Translations under genes and position numbers: made by a program
The notes under the pieces: generated by a model
Database searches by the model: none
What the model saw: only the letters and a program-made list of their open reading frames with translations
What the model was told of the DNA's origin: nothing
Assembly: GCF_046297875.1 (NCBI RefSeq)
Contig: NZ_JBKBHD010000001.1
Location: forward strand, 2,728,001 to 2,792,000
Origin: Parvibaculum sp046297875
Lineage (GTDB): Bacteria > Pseudomonadota > Alphaproteobacteria > Parvibaculales > Parvibaculaceae
Reading direction: 5' to 3'
DNA length: 64,000 nucleotides
Shown: positions 42,545-51,887 of the stretch, one piece after another
How positions within the stretch are numbered: the stretch's first letter is position 1
Layout of the letters: each line of letters begins with the position of its first letter

Positions 42545-44041
42545 CTATTTCCCGATCCTGATATCGCTCTTGCGGCCAAGCGCGCGGGCAAGCGCGGAGA
42601 GACGTTTTGAGACGATCTCGCCGATCAGCGCCTCATATTTCTTCGGTACGACCAATGTCACACCGCTCTTCGTCACATCGAAGCGCGTTCGCGGCAACAT
42701 ACCCATCGTGGCGCCGGAGAGCGTGAAGGCGAGGCGGAGCGCGAGGCCGATCACGAGTGCGCGTTCATGCTCGCGCTCCGTGATGAAGCCCGAGAGATTG
42801 CCGAGCAACTCAGGTTCGCCCCTGCCCTCGTGGCGGTGATAACCGACACGGGCGAGAAACAGGCGTCCCGGATGATCGACGCCGGAGAAAGGCGCGAGCA
42901 GGATCTGCGTCATTGCGTAATGCGCGCGGTAGTCGGGATGCACGTACCAGCCGATATCGGCGAGGATGCAGGCTGCGTGGCGCAGCCGCGCCTCCTGCGG
43001 CGTTTCCGCAAGCACGTCATCGGCAAAGAGCGGCTCCGTCCACTTGAAGAATTCGTCGCCATGCTGCGGAAAGCGCGCCAGCCGTCCTGCAAGGTCATGG
43101 CAGCCGGCGATCAGCGGGTCCTTCGCCTGCTCCTTCTTGTCGAGGCGGTCGAACAATATGCCTTCGCGCAGCCCATAGGCCGAGATCACGACTTCCTTCG
43201 CCTTGAGCGCGCCTATCAGCTTGTCGAGGACCAATGCGCCGAAGGGCAGCGCCTCCACACGACGCTCGGACACGTCCGGTATCTGTGCCAGTGACTTCGG
43301 ACCAAGCTTCTCGATCACGCGGGAAATTTCGGAGGCTTCGCGCGCCGGGATCACATATTGGTGCAGCACATGGATCGGATAGTTGCGCTGGGCCATATGG
43401 ATGCGGGCGAGATTTCGCCAGACGCCGCCGACCGCATAGAGGCGCTTGCTCTGATGTTCCTTCGCCCAGGTCTGTTCGCCCAGCGCGCGATCGACCACGG
43501 CTTCGGCTTCGGCAAGGCTGCCGTGAGCAAGATCGATCAGGCGGAGCGGACCGAGCGGCAGCGTGGCACCGGGGCCTGCCTTGCCGCCCGATACGGGCAC
43601 AAGCTCCAGACTGCCGCCGCCCAGATCGCCGACCAGCCCGTCCGCTTCGGGAATCCCTGAGAGTACACCTTGAGCGGCAAACCGGGCTTCATCGACACCT
43701 GACAGGAGGTCGATCTTGAAGCCGCAAATCCTTTCCGCCTTTTCGAGAAATTCGGGTCCGTCTTCCGCGTCGCGCACCGCCGCCGTCGCGGCCACGACAA
43801 GCGTTTCGACGCCGATCTGGTCGCGCAAGGCCATGAAGCGGCGCAAGGCATCCAGCGCCCGCGCGATTCCCTTCGGGTCGAGACGGCCCGTCGAGGCAAG
43901 CGAGCGGCCAAGACCCGCCATGACCTTTTCGTTGAAGACGAGAACGGGGTTCCGCTCCGCCGCCGCGTAGACGACGAGGCGCACGGAATTCGAGCCGACA
44001 TCGACGATGCCGAATCTTCCCCTGCCTTTTGTGCGGCTCAC
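42545..44041 (-). CDS. ppx: Ppx/GppA-family exopolyphosphatase
   Basis: Actin-like phosphatase that removes phosphate from polyphosphate or pppGpp. Phosphate-binding motifs are IVDVGSNSVRLVVY at the N-terminus and GDLGGGSLELV. The 498-residue length includes the helical C-terminal HD-like part seen in Ppx. It follows ppk with a 33-base gap on the same strand, so synthesis and breakdown of polyphosphate are co-encoded. Confidence 0.95.
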   Translation of the reverse strand: MSRTKGRGRFGIVDVGSNSVRLVVYAAAERNPVLVFNEKVMAGLGRSLASTGRLDPKGIARALDALRRFMALRDQIGVETLVVAATAAVRDAEDGPEFLEKAERICGFKIDLLSGVDEARFAAQGVLSGIPEADGLVGDLGGGSLELVPVSGGKAGPGATLPLGPLRLIDLAHGSLAEAEAVVDRALGEQTWAKEHQSKRLYAVGGVWRNLARIHMAQRNYPIHVLHQYVIPAREASEISRVIEKLGPKSLAQIPDVSERRVEALPFGALVLDKLIGALKAKEVVISAYGLREGILFDRLDKKEQAKDPLIAGCHDLAGRLARFPQHGDEFFKWTEPLFADDVLAETPQEARLRHAACILADIGWYVHPDYRAHYAMTQILLAPFSGVDHPGRLFLARVGYHRHEGRGEPELLGNLSGFITEREHERALVIGLALRLAFTLSGATMGMLPRTRFDVTKSGVTLVVPKKYEALIGEIVSKRLSALARALGRKSDIRIGK

Positions 44042-44074
44042 AGCCTGACCTCCGCCGTTTGCCGCAAGATAGAG

Positions 44075-46285
44075 TTATGCCGACTTGATGTCGAATTTGG
44101 GCGGAAGATTTTTCTTGAGAGAGGTGCCACGCCCGGAAAGGCTCGCATTGTTCATGAAATAGGTATGAGCGTTGAAAGGCTCCTCGCCTTCCTTCACGGC
44201 GATTCGGCGATAGACGCCGTCCGGCTCAAGTTCGTAACTCTGCTGGTTGTCCTTCAGATTGGCAACCATGATCTGGTCCAGCACCTGGTCGTGAACCGTC
44301 GGGTTCAGGATCGGCACCAGCACTTCCACACGGCGGTCGAGATTGCGCGGCATCCAGTCGGCGGAGGCGATATAGACCTTGGCCTTGTCGCTGGGCAGGC
44401 CGTGGCCATTGCCGAAGCAGACGATACGCGAATGTTCGAGGAAGCGGCCGATGATGCTCTTCACGCGAATATTCTCGGAGAGGCCGGGAATGCCCGGACG
44501 CAGGCAGCATATGCCGCGAATGATGAGATGGATCTGCACACCGGCCTGGCTCGCCTCATACAGCTTGTCGATGATCTGCGCATCGACGAGCGAATTCATC
44601 TTAGCCCAAATGGCGGCTGGACGGCCCGCCTTTGCGTGGTCGATTTCCGCGTCAATATCGCCGATCAGGCGCGAACGCATGTTGATCGGCGAAACCGCCA
44701 GAAGCTCCAGCGATTTCGGCTCGGCATAGCCGGTGATGTAGTTGAAGACCTGCGCTGCATCATGCGCGAGGCGCTGGTCGCAGGTGAACATCGAACAGTC
44801 GGTGTAAATCTTCGCCGTGACCGCGTGGTAGTTGCCTGTGCCAAAATGCACATAGGAGCGCAGATGTCCGCCCTCGCGGCGCACCACCATTGAAATCTTC
44901 GCGTGGGTCTTGAGCTCGATGAAGCCGAACACGACCTGCACACCGGCGCGCTCCAGATTGCGCGCCCAGACGATATTGGCCGCTTCGTCAAAACGGGCTT
45001 TCAGTTCCACAAGCGCCGTCACCGACTTGCCGGCTTCCGCCGCCTCGATCAGCGCCTGCACGATGGGACTGTCTTTCGAGGTCCGGTAAAGCGTCTGCTT
45101 AATCGCGACGACATCGGGGTCGGCCGCCGCCTGGCGGATGAACTGCACCACGACGTCGAACGACTCGTAAGGATGATGGACGATGATGTCCTTCGAGCGG
45201 ATCGCCGCGAAGCAATCGCCGCCATGATCGCGGATGCGCTCCGGGAAACGGGCATTGTAGGGCGTGAATTTGAGGTCCGGGCGGTCATCGACGATGAGCT
45301 GGCTCGTCTGGGCGAGGCCAAGCAGACCCTCGACCGACACAAGTTCGCGCTCGCTGACGCCAAGCTCATGCACCACGAACTGGCGGAGCGAATCCGGCGT
45401 GCGCGCCTCTATCTTCAGGCGGATGACGCTGCCGCGGCGGCGGCGCTTCAGCGCGCTTTCGAAATAACGCACGAGGTCTTCGGCTTCTTCCTCGATTTCG
45501 ATATCGCTGTCGCGCAGCAGTCGGAACGCGCCCTGTCCGATCACTTTGTAGCCCGGGAACAGGCGGTCGAGGAAAAGCCCGATCATGTTTTCGAGGCTGA
45601 CAAAGCGGATATCGCTATCCCCGTCCCTCGTGGGCAGGCGTATGAATCGTTCCACCTGGGTCGGCACGGGCAGCAGCGCATCCATCAGCTTGCCGTCCGA
45701 TATGCGGCGGAGCTGCAGCGCCAGCGCGAAACCGAGATTGGGAATGAAGGGGAACGGATGGGCCGGATCGATGGCGAGCGGCGTCAGAACAGGGAATACC
45801 TGCTCGAGAAAGCGCGTTTCGAGCCAGGAAAATTCCTCGGCAGTCACTTCGCCCGGCTCGAGCACGGCAATGCCGTTTTCCCGCATCTCCTTGCGCAGCG
45901 CGACCCACTGGCGCTGTTGCTCGCGCATCAGATCGTTCGCCATGGAGTTGACGAGGTCGAGCTGTTGCGCAGGCGTGCAGCCGTCCTGACTCAGCGTCGT
46001 CACGCCGGCACCGACCTGCCCGCGCAGACCCGCGACGCGGACCATGAAGAATTCGTCGAGGTTCGAGGCGGAGATGGACAGGAAGCGCAGCCGCTCAAGC
46101 AGCGGGTGGTTCATGTTCTGCGCCTCTTCCAGCACCCGAAGGTTGAAGGCGAGCCATGAGGCTTCCCGGTTGATGAAACGATCCGGGCTGTCCATGCCGA
46201 TATGCGGCTCCTGCCGGACGACAACCGGAAGTAGCGCCTCTTCGGCGGGCGGGACGGCGGCAGGACTCTGCGGGGCGCTGGTCAT
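44075..46285 (-). CDS. ppk: Polyphosphate kinase 1
   Basis: Makes polyphosphate reversibly from ATP. The 736-residue protein begins its PPK N-domain at FINREASWLAFNLRVLEEA and carries VRREGGHLRSYVHFGTGNYH, containing the conserved histidine region used as phospho-intermediate. A C-terminal phospholipase-D-like catalytic part includes YIASADWMPRNLDRRVEVLVP. It is upstream of ppx. A small membrane-protein gene diverges from it. Confidence 0.97.
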   Translation of the reverse strand: MTSAPQSPAAVPPAEEALLPVVVRQEPHIGMDSPDRFINREASWLAFNLRVLEEAQNMNHPLLERLRFLSISASNLDEFFMVRVAGLRGQVGAGVTTLSQDGCTPAQQLDLVNSMANDLMREQQRQWVALRKEMRENGIAVLEPGEVTAEEFSWLETRFLEQVFPVLTPLAIDPAHPFPFIPNLGFALALQLRRISDGKLMDALLPVPTQVERFIRLPTRDGDSDIRFVSLENMIGLFLDRLFPGYKVIGQGAFRLLRDSDIEIEEEAEDLVRYFESALKRRRRGSVIRLKIEARTPDSLRQFVVHELGVSERELVSVEGLLGLAQTSQLIVDDRPDLKFTPYNARFPERIRDHGGDCFAAIRSKDIIVHHPYESFDVVVQFIRQAAADPDVVAIKQTLYRTSKDSPIVQALIEAAEAGKSVTALVELKARFDEAANIVWARNLERAGVQVVFGFIELKTHAKISMVVRREGGHLRSYVHFGTGNYHAVTAKIYTDCSMFTCDQRLAHDAAQVFNYITGYAEPKSLELLAVSPINMRSRLIGDIDAEIDHAKAGRPAAIWAKMNSLVDAQIIDKLYEASQAGVQIHLIIRGICCLRPGIPGLSENIRVKSIIGRFLEHSRIVCFGNGHGLPSDKAKVYIASADWMPRNLDRRVEVLVPILNPTVHDQVLDQIMVANLKDNQQSYELEPDGVYRRIAVKEGEEPFNAHTYFMNNASLSGRGTSLKKNLPPKFDIKSA

Positions 46286-46438
46286 GAGATCACTTCTGCA
46301 AAAACGGGAATAAGTCGCTGCTATCGCTCAAGTTTAAGACAAAGATATGACCGAGTCATGACCGCTGGAGCAAAACCGGAAGTAACCCGGATGCCAAATC
46401 CGGTTAGGATGGGCGCGGAACCTTCGGGAGGCACGGCT

Positions 46439-46855
46439 ATGGGAGGGATTTCCTTCGGGCGGGCCGTTATGGCAGGGCTTGTGCTGCTCCATTTGGGGCT
46501 TCTTGTCTGGGCGCTGATGGGGCTTTCCGAGTGGATTTTCGGGACCGTGCCCTGGCCAGCCGTCGCCAATCCGCTGTTCCCCCGTCCCATGCTGTTCTTT
46601 CACTGGATGTCTGTCATTGCCGCCGCCACTGCATTTCTCGCGGGCTTCGTCCTTCGCTGGCGGGGAACACCCTTTGCCGTGACCCTCGGATATGGCGGCA
46701 TGGCCATAGTCTGCCTGATCGAGACAACGCAATATCTTGTCCATGACATGCGATGGCTTGCGATGGCGGCGGAATATGCCGCCTATCTAGCCATCGGCAC
46801 ATGGCTCTTTCTTTCGGCGGCTGCGCGCGGCCGCTTCCGCCGCGGAGAAGGCTAG
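46439..46855 (+). CDS. Small four-helix membrane protein of unknown function
   Basis: A 138-residue protein with four hydrophobic segments: about residues 10-30 (VMAGLVLLHLGLLVWALMGL), 50-68, 73-92 and 105-125. I do not recognise a family. The start is ATG 46439 with GGGAGG nine bases upstream; the open frame continues to 46358 with a poorer context. It is divergent from ppk and its last four bases overlap the convergent hdaA stop. A polyphosphate or envelope role would be guesswork. Confidence 0.7.
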   Translation: MGGISFGRAVMAGLVLLHLGLLVWALMGLSEWIFGTVPWPAVANPLFPRPMLFFHWMSVIAAATAFLAGFVLRWRGTPFAVTLGYGGMAIVCLIETTQYLVHDMRWLAMAAEYAAYLAIGTWLFLSAAARGRFRRGEG

Positions 46856-47532
46856 AGCGGCATTTCGCCCTGACGGCCGAGAATTTCGGCGGCGAGCGGT
46901 ACGGTGATAGGGCGCTTGCCGGAGAGAGAGGCGATGTCGAGTTCGGCAACGGCCTCCCGTGCAGCCTTGACCGAGCGTTCGATGCGGCTTGCGAGATAGG
47001 AGACCACGGCCGGCGTGACGCGCAGCTGTCTGTCATCGAAGAGTTTGACAAGAATGCCCGCGAGCAGCACATCGTCGGGCGGACCGAGTTCGATTTGCGG
47101 TACGGCCTTGAGGCGCGACGTGAGGTCTGGCAGCGCGAGCGGCAGACGCGCCAGTGCTTCGCGGGAGGTGATGAGGAGAAACGCCTCTTCCGCGCGCACC
47201 AGATTGAGGAGATGGAAGAGCGCGCGCTCGCCTTTCGAAGTGAGCGTTTCCAGATCTTCGAGGATGATCGCACGCTGCGCGACAAGACCTGGAATATCGG
47301 CACTCGCCAGCATGTCGGGCCGAAGCGAGACGGCGCCGCTCGCCATGCGCCAGACTTCGGCGAGATGCGTCTTGCCGCTGCCCGAGGGGCCCGACAGAGC
47401 GACGATCCTGTCTGGCCAGTCGGGCCAGGCGTCGATCAGCGCCACGGCAGCCTCGTTCGACGGCGCGATGAGAAAATCCTCGCGGCCCGAAGCCGGTCTG
47501 TGGCCGAGTTCAAAAACGAGCTGCCGTGCCAT
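46852..47532 (-). CDS. hdaA: DnaA regulatory inactivator homologue HdaA
   Basis: AAA+ protein that, with the loaded beta clamp, stimulates ATP hydrolysis by DnaA to prevent re-initiation. The 226-residue protein starts MARQLVFELG, a clamp-binding-like motif, followed by a Walker A loop GPSGSGKTH and a Walker B-like AIILEDLETL. It lacks the DnaA DNA-binding domain. It lies three bases after perM on the same strand, the usual order in alphaproteobacteria. Confidence 0.95.
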   Translation of the reverse strand: MARQLVFELGHRPASGREDFLIAPSNEAAVALIDAWPDWPDRIVALSGPSGSGKTHLAEVWRMASGAVSLRPDMLASADIPGLVAQRAIILEDLETLTSKGERALFHLLNLVRAEEAFLLITSREALARLPLALPDLTSRLKAVPQIELGPPDDVLLAGILVKLFDDRQLRVTPAVVSYLASRIERSVKAAREAVAELDIASLSGKRPITVPLAAEILGRQGEMPL

Positions 47533-47535
47533 GAC

Positions 47536-48633
47536 TCAACTGCCGGTATCGCGCGGCGGGATGATGTGGCCGGGCGAGGCGCCGAGATAGAGCTGGCTTT
47601 TCCTGTATTGCGAGATGCCAAAGCGCGTAATGACGCCGAGCGCGGCGGCGATGGGCAGCGCCAGCAGCGCACCCACAAATCCGAACAGGGCAGCGAAGGC
47701 GAAGATCGCGAACATGACCCAGACGGGGTGCAGCTTCACGCGGTCGCCAACCAGCTTGGGCGACAGGAAATTGCCCTCGATGAACTGGCCGACAGCGAAG
47801 ACCGCGACCACGAGGCCGACCGACATGAAATCCAACCCGAACTGGAAGAGCGCGAGCGCCACGCCGATAACGAAGCCCACGATCGTTCCAAGATAGGGGA
47901 TGAAACTGATGATCCCGGCGATAATGCCGACAATCAATCCAAAGCGGAGGCCGACCAGCGTGAGCCCCACCGCATAGATCAGCCCAAGCACCACGCAGAC
48001 GATGACCTGTCCGCGAATGAAACCCGACAGCACTTCATTGATCTCGCGCGCCAGCCTGCGGATCGTTTCCTGATGATCGCGCGGCAGCAATCCGTCGATC
48101 TTTTCGACCATGCGGTCCCAATCGAGCAAGAGGTAGAAGGCGACGACCGGCGTTACCACGACAAGCGAAATCAGGGCCACGAATTGCAGCCCCTGAGAGC
48201 CGACCGACGAAACGAATTTCACCAGCCAATCGAGCGAACCGCCGAGGCTGTCCGATATGGCCTTTTCGACGTCGGTGCCATGTACGCCGAGCAAGCGGCC
48301 GAGACGGCCATCGCCGACCGTGATGAGCCATTCCTGACCGCTCTGCATGAGGCGCGGCATGATTTCGGCGAGAGCTATGAGCTGATTGTAGAGAACCGGC
48401 ACCAGCACGATCAGCAAGACCACGGTAACGATCAGAAAGAAGATTGTAATCAACGCCGTCGCCGCGAGCCGCGACAGACCGTATTTCTCCAGCCTGTCTG
48501 CCAACGGATCGAGGAAATAGGCGATCGCCATGCCGGCAACGAAAGGCAGCAGGATGCTCTTGAGCGCCCATGTCAGCGCGATGAAAACCGCAATGACCGC
48601 CGCCCATATAAGCGCCTGCCGCTGGATGCTCAT
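47536..48633 (-). CDS. AI-2E/PerM-family membrane transporter
   Basis: A 365-residue inner-membrane protein of the AI-2E (PerM/YdiK-like) family. It has about seven to eight hydrophobic segments with the family pattern LPFVAGMAIAYFLDPLADRLE near the N-terminus and ISFIPYLGTIVGFVIGV, then FLSPKLVGDRVKLHPVWVMF. Some members export AI-2 or act as sodium/proton antiporters; substrate unknown here. ATG 48633 with GGAAGGG upstream. Sits between the DUF2066 gene and hdaA. Confidence 0.92.
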   Translation of the reverse strand: MSIQRQALIWAAVIAVFIALTWALKSILLPFVAGMAIAYFLDPLADRLEKYGLSRLAATALITIFFLIVTVVLLIVLVPVLYNQLIALAEIMPRLMQSGQEWLITVGDGRLGRLLGVHGTDVEKAISDSLGGSLDWLVKFVSSVGSQGLQFVALISLVVVTPVVAFYLLLDWDRMVEKIDGLLPRDHQETIRRLAREINEVLSGFIRGQVIVCVVLGLIYAVGLTLVGLRFGLIVGIIAGIISFIPYLGTIVGFVIGVALALFQFGLDFMSVGLVVAVFAVGQFIEGNFLSPKLVGDRVKLHPVWVMFAIFAFAALFGFVGALLALPIAAALGVITRFGISQYRKSQLYLGASPGHIIPPRDTGS

Positions 48634-48651
48634 GCGAGACCCTTCCAAGAA

Positions 48652-49785
48652 TTAACGCCTGACCGCGAGCCGCCAACGAGGCGCTGACGCCGCCGCCGGC
48701 CCGGAAGGATCGACCTGGGCGGCCTCCATACCGGCTGCATCGGCTCGCGACAATTCCACATTCTGCTGCGCGAGCGAGAGCGCCAGCATTTCGGTGCTGC
48801 CCTTGTGCGAGATCCGAATTTCGGCAGCGCGCGACGAAATGCCGGATACTTCCATGCCCTGCACAAGCGGCGTGGAAGTGAGACCCTTGCGGATGCTCTC
48901 CCACTCCGTGAGATTTGCGAAATCGGCCTGAACCACCATCGTGGAAACACGGCCGTCGCGGACGATGATCTGGCGCTTCCACTGGGTGGAAAGCGAATTC
49001 AGCATGTCGGCGGCTGCGGCCTTCATGAGGTCGCCCATCTCGCGGCCCTGCCGGTCATAGGTGCTGCTGAGCGGCTCGCTTGCGCCGATGCCGCCGCGCC
49101 GCGTCAACGTGACGCGCAATCCGCCCTCGCCCGGTGTCGCTTCGGCGACGATGACTTCATTCGCGCCGTAATTTGCGGCAAGGCTCGTCAGTGCCGTGAG
49201 CGCATCCTCGCTGGCCGAGAGTGCGGTCGCGGCGGGCACGGAGTTGATTTCCATGATTTCGCCGATCGGCAGGATGAGCGGCGTCATCTCGTCGCCCGGT
49301 TCGAGCGAGGCCCAGGCACCGCGCCAGGGGTTGTCGTCCTCCCAAAGGATCAATTGCCCGTCGCGGTGCAAAACCGGCAGCAGCAGCGCGGGGCGGGCCT
49401 GCGTCTCGCCAAAGGCAACGTTCGCGCCGCGCAGCAGGCGCCGGACGGCCTCCGGCTGGAAGCTGACGATCATTTCCGCCATATAGCGCGTCGAACTGGT
49501 CCGCTCGTTCGCGACCTGAAAGCCACGGACCGCATTCTGAGCGGCTGCCTCATCGACTTCCGGGAGTGACGGCCAGTCTTCGGGCAGGGTCAGCTTCCGC
49601 ATCATGGCGGTGAGGGCGAGGCGCTGGCCCTCGGCCTGAGCCGCCGTTCGGGCGGCGGTCGCGCTGTCGGCCGTCTTGTCCACATGGATGCCGCGGACCG
49701 TGAAAATGTCGGCAGCGCCCGCCGAAGCCGCAAAACCGGTAGCGAGCAGAAGCGCCGCGCACCAAAGCCTGAATGCAGAAATCAT
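48652..49785 (-). CDS. DUF2066 exported protein
   Basis: A 377-residue DUF2066 protein with a signal peptide (FRLWCAALLLATGFAASAGAADIF). The mature part has FTVRGIHVDKTADSATAAR and GQRLALTAMMRKLTLP typical of the family. Function is unknown; it is likely periplasmic. The start is ATG 49785 with AAGG eight bases upstream; the open frame runs back to 50739 only as an antisense shadow of purM. It is divergent from purM and precedes perM, a conserved order in alphaproteobacteria. Confidence 0.9.
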   Translation of the reverse strand: MISAFRLWCAALLLATGFAASAGAADIFTVRGIHVDKTADSATAARTAAQAEGQRLALTAMMRKLTLPEDWPSLPEVDEAAAQNAVRGFQVANERTSSTRYMAEMIVSFQPEAVRRLLRGANVAFGETQARPALLLPVLHRDGQLILWEDDNPWRGAWASLEPGDEMTPLILPIGEIMEINSVPAATALSASEDALTALTSLAANYGANEVIVAEATPGEGGLRVTLTRRGGIGASEPLSSTYDRQGREMGDLMKAAAADMLNSLSTQWKRQIIVRDGRVSTMVVQADFANLTEWESIRKGLTSTPLVQGMEVSGISSRAAEIRISHKGSTEMLALSLAQQNVELSRADAAGMEAAQVDPSGPAAASAPRWRLAVRR

Positions 49786-49968
49786 GGATAGAGCCTTGAT
49801 CCGTCGAGGTATTTGGCGATTCAACAAGCCGCCTCGGGGCACAGTACAACAACCGCGCGCCACGGCGAAGACAGCTTGCCGGGCTTTTTCGTCTTTCTCT
49901 TGCGCGTGGGGGCGATTTCGGGTGATTTGAGCGCTTCCGAGACCCCCTTGAGTCCCTTGAGAGACCTT

Positions 49969-51060
49969 ATGGCCCCCACCCCCCCGAAGGACCGTCCGAA
50001 CCGCTACACCTATGCGGCGGCCGGCGTCGATATCGATGCCGGAAATGAACTTGTGCGGGCGATCGGCCCGCTGGCCGCTTCCACGAAGCGGACCGGCTCC
50101 GACGCGGCTCTGGGCGGCTTTGGCGGGCTGTTCGACCTCGCAGCCTGCGGCTTCAAGGACCCGGTGCTGGTGGCCGCGAATGATGGCGTCGGCACCAAGC
50201 TCAAGGTCGCGATCGAGGCCGATATTCACGACACAGTTGGTATCGACCTTGTGGCCATGTCGGTCAACGACCTTGTGGTGCAGGGCGCGGAGCCGCTTTT
50301 CTTCCTCGACTATTACGCGACCGGCAAGCTTCATGTGGATGTGGCGCGCGATGTCGTTTCGGGCATTGCCGAGGGCTGCCGCCAGGCCGGCTGCGCGCTG
50401 ATCGGCGGCGAGACGGCGGAGATGCCCGGCATGTATGCCAAGGGCGATTACGACCTTGCGGGCTTTGCCGTGGGTGCTGTCGAGCGCGACCAGATCCTGC
50501 CGCGGGGCGATGTTGCACCCGGCGATGTGCTGCTCGGCCTTTCCTCCTCGGGCTTCCATTCCAACGGCTATTCGCTGGTGCGGCGGATCGTGGAGGACGA
50601 ACGGCTTTCCTATTCGGCGCCCTTCCCGCATGGCGACGGGGCGAGCATCGGCGAGGCGCTGCTCGCGCCGACGCGCATCTATGTGAAGGCGATGCTGCGC
50701 GCGATCCGCGAGACGGGCGCCGTGAAGGCGATGGCGCATATCACCGGCGGCGGCTTCGTCGAGAATATTCCGCGCGTACTGCCCGACGGCATCAATGTGG
50801 AGATCGACGGCGCGTCCTGGGCGATGCCACCCGTCTTCCGCTGGCTGATGGCGCTGGGCGGTATCGAGGATGCGGAAATGGGCCGGACCTTCAATTGCGG
50901 TATCGGCATGGTCGTCGTCGTCGCCGAAAACGAAGCCGACAAGGTTGCCGCTGTGCTTGCCGATGCGGGCGAGACGGTGCAGCGGATCGGCCGCCTGACG
51001 GAAGCGGCGGCGGGCGCGCCGCGCGTCAGCGTCAAAGGCGCATTGGGCAGCAAGGCGTGA
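49969..51060 (+). CDS. purM: Phosphoribosylformylglycinamidine cyclo-ligase (AIR synthetase)
   Basis: Closes the imidazole ring in purine synthesis, using ATP and FGAM to make AIR. The 363-residue protein starts MAPTPPKDRPN and shows the motifs YAAAGVDIDAGN, VAANDGVGTKLKVA, GGETAEMPGMY and LGLSSSGFHSNGYSLVR. The next gene, purN, begins inside its stop codon (GTGA), so the two are translationally coupled. Confidence 0.97.
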   Translation: MAPTPPKDRPNRYTYAAAGVDIDAGNELVRAIGPLAASTKRTGSDAALGGFGGLFDLAACGFKDPVLVAANDGVGTKLKVAIEADIHDTVGIDLVAMSVNDLVVQGAEPLFFLDYYATGKLHVDVARDVVSGIAEGCRQAGCALIGGETAEMPGMYAKGDYDLAGFAVGAVERDQILPRGDVAPGDVLLGLSSSGFHSNGYSLVRRIVEDERLSYSAPFPHGDGASIGEALLAPTRIYVKAMLRAIRETGAVKAMAHITGGGFVENIPRVLPDGINVEIDGASWAMPPVFRWLMALGGIEDAEMGRTFNCGIGMVVVVAENEADKVAAVLADAGETVQRIGRLTEAAAGAPRVSVKGALGSKA

Positions 51061-51704
51061 AGATCGGTGTTCTCATTTCGGGCCGCGGCTCGAACCTCAA
51101 GGCGCTGATCGAGGCCTGCGCCGAACCGGACTTTCGCGGAAAGATCGCGCTCGTGATCTCCAACCGGCCGGGCGCGGCGGGGCTTGCTATCGCGGAAGCG
51201 GCAGGCATCCCGACGCTGGTGATCGACCACAAGGAATTTGCAAGCCGCGAGACATTCGACGCGGAACTCGACCATGCGCTGACCAAGGCAGGTGTCGAAA
51301 TCGTCTGCAATGCGGGCTTCATGCGGATTCTCTCCGACGGTTTCGTGGAGAAGTGGCGCGACCGGCAACTCAATATCCACCCTTCCCTGCTGCCCGCCTT
51401 CAAGGGGCTCCATGTGCATCAGCGCGCGCTCGATGCGGGCGTGAAGATCACCGGCTGCACGGTGCATTTCGTGCGGCCGGAAATGGATGAAGGGCCGATC
51501 GTGGCGCAGGCAGCAGTGCCCGTGCTGCCCGGCGACACGGCCGAGACGCTCGCCGCGCGTATTCTCGAAGCCGAGCACAGGCTCTATCCGCTGGCGCTCA
51601 GGCTCGTCGTCAACGGTGAGGCCCGCGTCGTGGGCGAGCATGTGGTGCTGAGCGATGCCGATGGCGCGGAAGCGACGGCGCCGTTGTTTGTGCCGGGAAT
51701 TTGA
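51057..51704 (+). CDS. purN: Phosphoribosylglycinamide formyltransferase (GAR transformylase)
   Basis: Transfers formyl from 10-formyl-THF to GAR in purine synthesis. The 215-residue protein starts at GTG 51057, overlapping the purM stop by four bases. Motifs are VLISGRGSNLKALIEA, the catalytic region CNAGFMRILSDGFV and LNIHPSLLPAFKGLH, and GCTVHFVRPEMDEGPIVAQ with the family aspartate. Confidence 0.97.
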   Translation: MKIGVLISGRGSNLKALIEACAEPDFRGKIALVISNRPGAAGLAIAEAAGIPTLVIDHKEFASRETFDAELDHALTKAGVEIVCNAGFMRILSDGFVEKWRDRQLNIHPSLLPAFKGLHVHQRALDAGVKITGCTVHFVRPEMDEGPIVAQAAVPVLPGDTAETLAARILEAEHRLYPLALRLVVNGEARVVGEHVVLSDADGAEATAPLFVPGI

Positions 51705-51718
51705 ACGTCAATAATTTT

Positions 51719-51810
51719 CGTCACGGCCCGCTTTATGCGGGCCGTCCACGTCTTAGCTGACCGAGCCACGAAGAAAGACGTGGATGGCCCGGACAAGCCG
51801 GGCCATGACG
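51719..51810. repeat. Paired inverted repeat, BIME-like (copy C)
   Basis: The two outer arms of about 36 bases are inverted copies: CGTCACGGCCCG...CCACGTCTT at 51719-51754 and AAGACGTGG...CCATGACG at 51775-51810. Each arm itself contains a small palindrome (GGCCCG with GCGGGCC; GGCCCGG with CCGGGCC). It lies between convergent purN and ndk. Confidence 0.8.
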
Positions 51811-51834
51811 GAGTTTTATAGATGCGAGAGCCAC

Positions 51835-51865
51835 AAAAAAGCCCCGCCGTTTCCAGCGGGGCTTT
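51835..51865 (-). terminator. Rho-independent terminator of ndk
   Basis: On the minus strand, stem AAAGCCCCGC / GCGGGGCTTT with an eight-base loop, followed by T-run (A-run at 51835-51840 on the plus strand). It lies 23 bases past the ndk stop. Confidence 0.85.
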
Positions 51866-51887
51866 ACGAATTCAGCGGCCAATAAAA

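Noticed and set aside
46753..48687. 644-residue plus-strand frame
   Set aside because: Highly charged, repetitive shadow of hdaA and perM, which are well supported on the minus strand.
48652..50739. 695-residue minus-strand frame
   Set aside because: The part upstream of 49785 is antisense to purM. The real DUF2066 gene starts at 49785 with a signal peptide and ribosome site.
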